Below, piece after piece: positions 14,653 to 19,563 of a DNA stretch of 19,563 bases. The DNA lies in contig DGSN01000020.1 of NCBI GenBank assembly GCA_002393575.1, positions 1 to 19,563 of the forward strand, read 5' to 3'. This DNA comes from Prevotellaceae bacterium UBA4361 (GTDB lineage: Bacteria > Bacteroidota > Bacteroidia > Bacteroidales > Bacteroidaceae). A program made the position numbers and the translations under genes. Positions within the stretch are counted from its first letter, which is position 1, and every line of letters begins with the position of its first letter. The notes under the pieces were generated by a model. That model saw nothing but the letters and a program-made list of their open reading frames with translations, was not told the origin of the DNA and did no database searches.

Positions 14653-14718
14653 CTGCAAAGTTAGGAATTAATTTCTAACTCCTAACTCCTAATTCCCAAT
14701 TAATTCCTACCTTTGCAG
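14653..14718. promoter_or_regulatory. divergent promoter pair embedded in a 21-bp inverted repeat
   Basis: Arms 14653-14673 and 14698-14718 are complementary at 20 of 21 positions. The right arm carries TACCTTTG (14708-14715) on the plus strand, reading toward the LTA-synthase-like gene. The left arm carries TAACTTTG on the minus strand (14656-14663), reading toward the phosphatase, for which it would give a leader of about 240 nt. Confidence 0.65.
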
Positions 14719-14719
14719 C

Positions 14720-16690
14720 ATGAAACGATTTTCTCTTATCAGCAATCTCACAGCCCTCGTTTGGAACACCCTCTGGGTTTATGTAGCCTACGCACTTTGT
14801 CGTCTGGCATTCGTGTTGGTCAACCATACCACATATCCCGACCTCACCCTGTCCCATGCTTTCCATCTTTTCCTGTCGGGCATCATTTTCGACACCTCTG
14901 CCATCCTCTACACCAACGCCCTGCTGCTCCTTTTCTTTCTCTTTCCGCTTCACTACAAGGAGAAGCATGGATTCTACACCGTAGCAAGATGGCTCTACAC
15001 CATCATCAACACCTTCTGCGTGTGCATCAACCTCATCGACTGCGTTTATTTCCAGTTCACGGGCAAGCGCACTACGCTTTCTGTACTACAGGAATTTAGC
15101 AACGAAGGTGCTGGCAACATGGCAAAAATCTTCGCTGAGCAGTTCTTGGCATACTGGTATTTGGTGCTTCTTGCTGTTGTCATCGGTGTTGCCTTCTGGA
15201 AACTCTTCCGAAGTCCCACCAACATTCCCGTGTTCCACAAGCCTGCCTATTACATCCTCAACGGCATCCTCCTTGCCATCTTAGTGCCACTCAGCATAGC
15301 AGGAATGCGTGGTGGCTTCACCACTGCCACACGTCCTATCACTGTCAGCAACGCCAACCAATACGTCAACAAGGCAAGCGAAACGGGCATTGTCCTCAAC
15401 ACCCCTTTTGCCATCATCCGCACTTTCAATAAGACTCCTTTTGTCACCCCTAACTACATGCCACAAGAGGAGGTGGAAAGCATCTTCTCGCCTATCCATC
15501 TTCCGTCCGATTCCACTGAGTTTCGCCCAATGAATGTTGTGGTTTTCATCCTCGAAAGTTTCGGAAAACAGCATTTTGGCTACTACAACAAGACACTCAA
15601 CGGTGGCACTTACAAGGGATTCACACCTTTCCTCGACTCTCTCATCACGAATTGTGCCCTCACCTACCAATACTCCTACGCCAATGGGCGCAAGAGTATT
15701 GAGGGAATGCCGTCCGTATTGTCCAGTCTGCCCAACTACGTCGAACCCCTCTTCCTCACGCCTGCATCGCTCAACCGAATGTCGGGATTGGCACGCGAGC
15801 TCTCCGAACATAAGGGCTACACCTCAGCGTTCTTCCACGGTGCGCAAAATGGCTCGATGGGTTTCGAGGCATTCGCCCATGCCACAGGTTTCCAACGCTA
15901 CTACGGACGAACGGAGTATAACCAAGACCCGCACTACAATGGTGACAAGGACTTCGACGGCACGTGGGCAATCTACGACGAAGAGTTCCTTCAGTTCTTC
16001 TGCGACCGCATGACCGAGATGAAGCAACCCTTCATGACAGCCGTCTTCACGGCATCAAGCCACACGCCTTACCCCATGCCGAAACGCTACGTGGGGAAAT
16101 TCCCGAAGGGAGTCGAACCCATCCAAGAATGTATTGCCTATAGCGACAATGCACTTCGCCTCTTCTTCCGCAAGGCAAGCAAGCAGAAGTGGTTCCGCAA
16201 CACCATCTTCGTCATTACTGCCGACCACACCAGCCGACACTATGACCCATTCTTTTCCACGACCCTGGGTCATGCCTGTGTGCCAATCATTCTCTATGCA
16301 CCAGCCGACACCACCCTTCATGGCTACGACACAGAGCGCGTCGTGCAGCAAGCCGACATCATGCCTACCGTCCTCAACTACATGGGTTACGACCGTCCTT
16401 ACTTGGCTTTCGGACAAGACATGCTCAACACGCCAGCCGACCAAACGATTGCCATGCAGTGGGTGCCTGAAGCTGAAAGCTATGAATTTGTCAAAGGCAA
16501 CTACGCCATCGACTTCGACGGTGAACGCATCACCCATGCTTTCCGCTATCGCACTGACTCCCTCCTTCGTCACAACGTGCTCCACACCATGCCGAAAGAC
16601 ACCCTCTACCAAATGGAGCGCCAAATGAAAGCCATCATCCAGAGCTACATGTATCGCATGAACAACAACCAGCTCACGGTGGAAGAGTAA
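14720..16690 (+). CDS. LTA-synthase-family membrane phosphoglycerol/phosphoethanolamine transferase-like protein
   Basis: A 656-residue alkaline-phosphatase-superfamily membrane enzyme. Five membrane segments fill about residues 9-210 (for example WNTLWVYVAYALCRLAFVLV and the last near YYILNGILLAILVPLSIAG). A large sulfatase-fold domain outside the membrane follows (about 270-590). Metal and catalytic residues are in place: VVFILES (Glu279), the nucleophile position in NGRKSIEGMPS (Ser326, where LtaS has Thr), ASSHTPY (His448) and TADHTS (Asp502, His503). By family it may transfer a phosphoglycerol or phosphoethanolamine head group to a lipid or glycan in the periplasm; a Bacteroidetes does not make classical lipoteichoic acid, so the substrate is open. 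The start codon follows the promoter box by only 4 nt, so the mRNA may be leaderless. Transcription ends at the hairpin 16734-16779. Confidence 0.85.
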   Translation: MKRFSLISNLTALVWNTLWVYVAYALCRLAFVLVNHTTYPDLTLSHAFHLFLSGIIFDTSAILYTNALLLLFFLFPLHYKEKHGFYTVARWLYTIINTFCVCINLIDCVYFQFTGKRTTLSVLQEFSNEGAGNMAKIFAEQFLAYWYLVLLAVVIGVAFWKLFRSPTNIPVFHKPAYYILNGILLAILVPLSIAGMRGGFTTATRPITVSNANQYVNKASETGIVLNTPFAIIRTFNKTPFVTPNYMPQEEVESIFSPIHLPSDSTEFRPMNVVVFILESFGKQHFGYYNKTLNGGTYKGFTPFLDSLITNCALTYQYSYANGRKSIEGMPSVLSSLPNYVEPLFLTPASLNRMSGLARELSEHKGYTSAFFHGAQNGSMGFEAFAHATGFQRYYGRTEYNQDPHYNGDKDFDGTWAIYDEEFLQFFCDRMTEMKQPFMTAVFTASSHTPYPMPKRYVGKFPKGVEPIQECIAYSDNALRLFFRKASKQKWFRNTIFVITADHTSRHYDPFFSTTLGHACVPIILYAPADTTLHGYDTERVVQQADIMPTVLNYMGYDRPYLAFGQDMLNTPADQTIAMQWVPEAESYEFVKGNYAIDFDGERITHAFRYRTDSLLRHNVLHTMPKDTLYQMERQMKAIIQSYMYRMNNNQLTVEE

Positions 16691-16733
16691 AAAAGGCGAA
16701 TTCAACGAGAGAATTTGTATTCAACCAACAAAT

Positions 16734-16779
16734 AAAAATCAGCCATTTTCAAGATTTTTTTTGAAAACGGCTGATTTTT
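16734..16779. terminator. bidirectional intrinsic terminator
   Basis: Arms 16734-16752 and 16761-16779 pair over 19 bp with one A-C mismatch and an 8-nt loop. The outer ends AAAAATCAGCC / GGCTGATTTTT supply a U-run for either direction. It serves both the LTA-synthase-like gene (plus) and the AAA ATPase gene (minus). Confidence 0.9.
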
Positions 16780-16804
16780 CTCTAAAGAAAGGCTACGCTC
16801 CCCG

Positions 16805-16867
16805 CTTCACGCTTCACTCTCCACGTTCCACTCTCCACTCTCCACTCTTCACTCTTCACTCTCCACG
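16805..16867. repeat. nine heptamer tandem repeats
   Basis: Nine perfectly in-register 7-bp units with consensus YTYCACK run from 16805 to 16867. They lie 5 bp beyond the stop codon of the AAA ATPase gene, in its 3' untranslated region. Slippage-prone repeats of this kind are common between genes in Prevotella-like genomes. Confidence 0.85.
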
Positions 16868-16872
16868 TTCCT

Positions 16873-19098
16873 TCACGCCACGAACCCAATCCGTTTTGCG
16901 TCAGGATTCTTTGCCTGCTTCTGGCACAGTTCCTGCCAAGCATCAAGCACATCCTCCTTCAGCACCAGCTGATAGTCCTTCTTCTGTGGCTTGGCAATCG
17001 CGGTCACACGGCGAGCCGTATGCTTCAGCACCTGCACATTCACGAAGTCTGTCATCCAGCGGGCATTGGCAAACTTCTTGTCCTTCCTCAACAGCATCTG
17101 ATTGACCACACTCTTCATGCAAGCCTCAGTCTCAGGCAGGAGCACATAGCCGTTCTTCTCCAGCAGGTTCCTGCCAATCAGTGTCAGCTCGTCAGCCGTG
17201 AAGTCGGGGAAAAAGAACTCATGAGGAAAGCGTCCCTTGAGACCGTCATTCATCGACATCAGTCGCTCGATGTCCTCCTTATAGCCAGCGAAAATCACCA
17301 GTATGTCAGGGTTGGGCTCTGCAAGCACACTCAGGAGCGTCTCCACAACGCGCTTGCCGTAGTCCCTGCTGTCATCCTTGTCGGAAAAGAGTGCGTAAGC
17401 TTCGTCCACGAAAAGCACATTGCCGCGTGCCTGCTTCAGAATCCCCGACACGTTCTTCTCCGTCTGTCCGATGTACTCGCCAACCAGGGATGCACGGTCC
17501 ACCTTCACCACATCGCCCTTCGAGAGCAAGCCCATAGCGTGGAACACTTTCCCCATCAGCATGGCAACTGTCGTCTTGCCCGTTCCTGGATTGCCCGTGA
17601 AGAGCATGTGGTGGCGGTTGTCGCTTTGGTTGGACAGTCCGAGTTCCCTGCGCCGAACCTCGAAGCGCGTCTGCAAGAAGAAGTCGCGCAGGTTCTGCTT
17701 CAAATCGCTGAGGCCGACCAGTTCGTCCAAACGACTCATTCTATCCTCGAATTCGTCCATCTGGTCTGCGTAGAAAGACGAAAAATCGACATCTTCCGCT
17801 TCTATCGTCTTCATCATCATCTGACTCCATTCTTTGCTTGCCTTTAGGCACTTGTCGTCGCGCATGAGCCGCAGACCTTGGTTCTCTAACACGTAATTAG
17901 AAACGAAATACTCCACGTCTTCCTCATTCACACCCTTCACCAACTCTTTCTCCCATGCCTTTTTCAAGCCAACAATAAGCTTGGAACGGCAAGCGGTAGT
18001 ACACTGGAAATTGTTCGTGTTGATGAACTCGAACACCATAGAAATCAATTCCGTCACCGTTTCCCCTCCTGTATGCACACGGTTCTGCTTGGGAAAGAAC
18101 TTTCCAAACTGAGGGTACATCTTGAAGAAGCTCTTCAGTTCCTGTTCACTGCCCACAAACACAATCAAGTCTCTACCCAACGACTTCTTGTGTTTCATGA
18201 ATTTCAGCAGCCCATTCACGGAATTCGAGGAACCATTGCCCATCAAAGCACTGAATCCTGTCACCATCCAGCACCGGTGCGTTTCATGGTCAAACGGAGG
18301 TGTATGCAGTGTATCATCCATGTCCTCATCAGCATAGTCGATGTGGGTTTCATCCACATTGTTGCCAAACAGGATTTTTGCCAAACATACCGACAACTCA
18401 TCCATGTCTTGCTTCCCGTTGTCGTACAGCACATAACCATTGTTCAGCAAACGAGGTATCATCAGGTCCGAGCGCAAGTCGTTCAGCTTTCTCAGTTTCA
18501 CCAAATGAGCCAACAGTTCCTTCACCTCCTTGCATCCGCAAAACCCCATCACCATCCTGCCTTCATCAAAATCCAGCTCACGCCCCATCAGGAAAGACCC
18601 CGCAGAGTGCTCGCTCAAGAGCGTAGTCTTCCCTTCGCTCACCTTGCCCTCTTCGTCCACGCTGAAAGAGTATTCCAAGTAAGGAATGTCGTTGACTTTC
18701 ATCTGAAGAACATACTCCCCCGCAGTATATAGTCCACAAGCTTCCAGATTGACGTGCAACCGTCCTATCTGCCCCTTCCGCAGCGTCGAAATTGTCTTGT
18801 TCGATGCGGGTTTGAGCGAGCCAAACGCCAAGCGCAGCTCGAATTGGCTTCTCACCTCAATCTTCTTGTTGAAACGCACGTCAATAGCCATTTCCTTGGC
18901 ATACCAGAAACGCTCACCTCTCGCCAATCCATCTACCCGCACCGCAATCTTAGGCTCTTCAGGCAAATGCACAGGCTCATCAGCTGGCACCAACGAAAAA
19001 TTGTTAATCAGCAGGTCAAGTCCCTCCTGTCCGTCATTCTGCTCCGTCAGTTCACGAAGCAGTTCCTCGTATTCTTTCTCACTTAGTTGCTCGCTCAT
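16873..19098 (-). CDS. CbxX/CfqX-type AAA+ ATPase with an inactive and an active AAA module
   Basis: A 741-residue cytoplasmic protein. Residues 1-45 are acidic and helical; about 48-150 look like an all-beta domain (IAVRVDGLARGERFWYAKEM, GEYVLQMKVNDIPYLEYSF). Residues about 180-400 resemble a CbxX-type AAA module without its catalytic residues: LYDNGKQDMDEL (225 on) where a Walker A should be, WMVTGFSALMG (Thr280-Gly281) in place of the Walker B acids, then NGLLKFMKHKK and the family's sensor-1-like strand. The C-terminal module (about 465-700) is intact: GNPGTGKTT (502-510), VLFVDEAYAL (Asp565, Glu566), ILVIFAGY, and GLKGRF with Arg623 as a likely arginine finger. Relatives remodel or unfold partner proteins (Rubisco activase CbbX, EccA), but the partner here is unknown. 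It is a single-gene unit on this strand. Confidence 0.85.
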   Translation of the reverse strand: MSEQLSEKEYEELLRELTEQNDGQEGLDLLINNFSLVPADEPVHLPEEPKIAVRVDGLARGERFWYAKEMAIDVRFNKKIEVRSQFELRLAFGSLKPASNKTISTLRKGQIGRLHVNLEACGLYTAGEYVLQMKVNDIPYLEYSFSVDEEGKVSEGKTTLLSEHSAGSFLMGRELDFDEGRMVMGFCGCKEVKELLAHLVKLRKLNDLRSDLMIPRLLNNGYVLYDNGKQDMDELSVCLAKILFGNNVDETHIDYADEDMDDTLHTPPFDHETHRCWMVTGFSALMGNGSSNSVNGLLKFMKHKKSLGRDLIVFVGSEQELKSFFKMYPQFGKFFPKQNRVHTGGETVTELISMVFEFINTNNFQCTTACRSKLIVGLKKAWEKELVKGVNEEDVEYFVSNYVLENQGLRLMRDDKCLKASKEWSQMMMKTIEAEDVDFSSFYADQMDEFEDRMSRLDELVGLSDLKQNLRDFFLQTRFEVRRRELGLSNQSDNRHHMLFTGNPGTGKTTVAMLMGKVFHAMGLLSKGDVVKVDRASLVGEYIGQTEKNVSGILKQARGNVLFVDEAYALFSDKDDSRDYGKRVVETLLSVLAEPNPDILVIFAGYKEDIERLMSMNDGLKGRFPHEFFFPDFTADELTLIGRNLLEKNGYVLLPETEACMKSVVNQMLLRKDKKFANARWMTDFVNVQVLKHTARRVTAIAKPQKKDYQLVLKEDVLDAWQELCQKQAKNPDAKRIGFVA

Positions 19099-19149
19099 AT
19101 AAAAACAAATGAAATAGGGTTAAAGAAAAAATGTAAGACCAATCACTTG

Positions 19150-19157
19150 CAATTATA
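19150..19157 (-). promoter_or_regulatory. possible -7 box TATAATTG for the AAA ATPase gene
   Basis: The minus strand reads TATAATTG, one base off TAnnTTTG, 52 nt before the start codon. It is the best match in the leader, but weak. Confidence 0.35.
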
Positions 19158-19274
19158 TAGCTTTTCCTGAAAGAGAGAGAAAGAAAACAAAAATATTATG
19201 TTGAATATAAAGAAAAATTTATTGACTCACTTTTCACCTTTAGTAATCGTTATAAAAAACTTGGGATTATTCTC

Positions 19275-19343
19275 AACCACGAATTACTCGAATTAAACGA
19301 ATTATTTATATTTAATTTTATCGAATTTCTCTAATAATGATTA
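19275..19343. repeat. dispersed repeat, second copy
   Basis: About 69 bp resembling 2083-2150: AACCACGAATTAC, then ..CGAAT.AAACGAATT, a variable A+T middle, and ATCGAATTTC.CTAATAAT at the end. Unlike the first copy it lacks the closing GTGGTT arm. Confidence 0.65.
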
Positions 19344-19361
19344 TCCGCATATTGGTGCAAT

Positions 19362-19557
19362 AGACCCTGAAAAGGGTCTTCGCTCAGTAACCGTAGGTCG
19401 GAACGACCTGCGGAGGTTGCAGATGATGACGATAGCACTCTGAATGAGTGCCCCAACCGTGTTTGTGGGCGACCCCTCCAGGGTCGATATACTCATTGCC
19501 ATCTATCCGAGGGTGCTTCGCACACCTCGGTTACTGAGCGGTGACGCTTTCAGCGTC
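19362..19557. repeat. REP-like cluster of hairpins, possibly one structured element
   Basis: Six hairpins occur in about 195 bp: 19362-19379 (7-bp stem, GAAA loop), 19391-19413 (10-bp stem, GAA loop), 19435-19451 (GCACTC/GAGTGC), 19470-19486 (CGACCC/GGGTCG), 19507-19530 (CCGAGGGTG/CACACCTCGG, one bulge) and 19543-19557 (GACGCT/AGCGTC). A perfect 13-bp long-range pair, CGCTCAGTAACCG at 19381-19393 with 19528-19540, encloses four of them. The element may continue past the window end. Confidence 0.75.
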
Positions 19558-19563
19558 TTAATC

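Larger units (their letters stand above)
14410..14719. other. divergent intergenic region with two inverted repeats
   Basis: The 310 bp between the phosphatase (minus) and the LTA-synthase-like gene (plus) hold a 22-bp inverted repeat spanning 14446-14592, a second inverted repeat at 14653-14718 carrying promoter boxes, and short CTAACTC tandem words at 14675-14695. No gene is seen. Confidence 0.75.
19099..19563. other. gene-free region to the window end
   Basis: The 465 bp contain the AAA gene's leader with a possible promoter box, a dispersed repeat copy (19275-19343) and a cluster of hairpins (19362-19557). A 13-bp word, TTAGTAATCGTTA (19240-19252), is identical to 14409-14421. No open frame is convincing. 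Confidence 0.7.

Noticed and set aside
16805..16867. Possible CRISPR array
   Set aside because: Units are 7 bp without spacers; this is a simple tandem repeat.
17020..17847. 275-codon plus-strand frame inside the AAA ATPase gene
   Set aside because: It is antisense to the intact Walker A/B module and His/Leu/Val-rich without family features; a shadow frame.

Overview
The window looks like a chromosomal segment from a Bacteroidales bacterium, most likely Prevotellaceae. The evidence is the gene content (DUF4468, DUF6242 and PorG/DUF6089 families; the porG-uppS-bamA-skp-skp order), promoters with the Bacteroidetes -7 box TAnnTTTG, little sign of strong Shine-Dalgarno sequences, and abundant short repeats between genes. 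Species cannot be read from the sequence alone. Fifteen protein genes are supported. I saw no rRNA, tRNA, CRISPR array or intact insertion sequence.

Layout. 1-476: an A+T-rich unrecognised gene, possibly cut by the window edge. 477-1185: decaying direct and inverted repeats. 1186-3239 (minus strand): an exported DUF4468 protein and a low-specificity threonine aldolase, separated by an inverted-repeat element. 3433-5830 (plus): an ECF-like sigma factor whose end overlaps a C39-like cysteine-peptidase gene with an anti-sigma-like N-terminal segment, followed closely by ribD (riboflavin synthesis). 5831-6218: an inverted-repeat element and a promoter. 6219-12942 (plus): an envelope-biogenesis cluster of DUF6242 lipoprotein, PorG-like protein, undecaprenyl diphosphate synthase, BamA and two Skp/OmpH chaperones. 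This cluster joins lipid-carrier synthesis to outer-membrane protein export and insertion, and ends in a strong bidirectional terminator. 13024-14409 (minus): an exported calcineurin-like phosphatase. 14720-16690 (plus): a membrane LTA-synthase-like alkaline-phosphatase-superfamily enzyme. These two are divergent, and the region between them holds two separate inverted repeats and facing-away promoters. 16873-19098 (minus): a large CbxX-type AAA ATPase with an inactive and an active AAA module. 19099-19563: a dispersed repeat and a dense cluster of hairpins running to the window end.

The best candidates for something undescribed are the sigma factor / cysteine-peptidase pair (3433-4813), the dead-plus-live AAA protein (16873-19098), the hairpin cluster at 19362-19557, and the 22-bp inverted repeat between the divergent envelope genes (14446-14592). 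All functional calls come from reading motifs by eye; no database search was possible.
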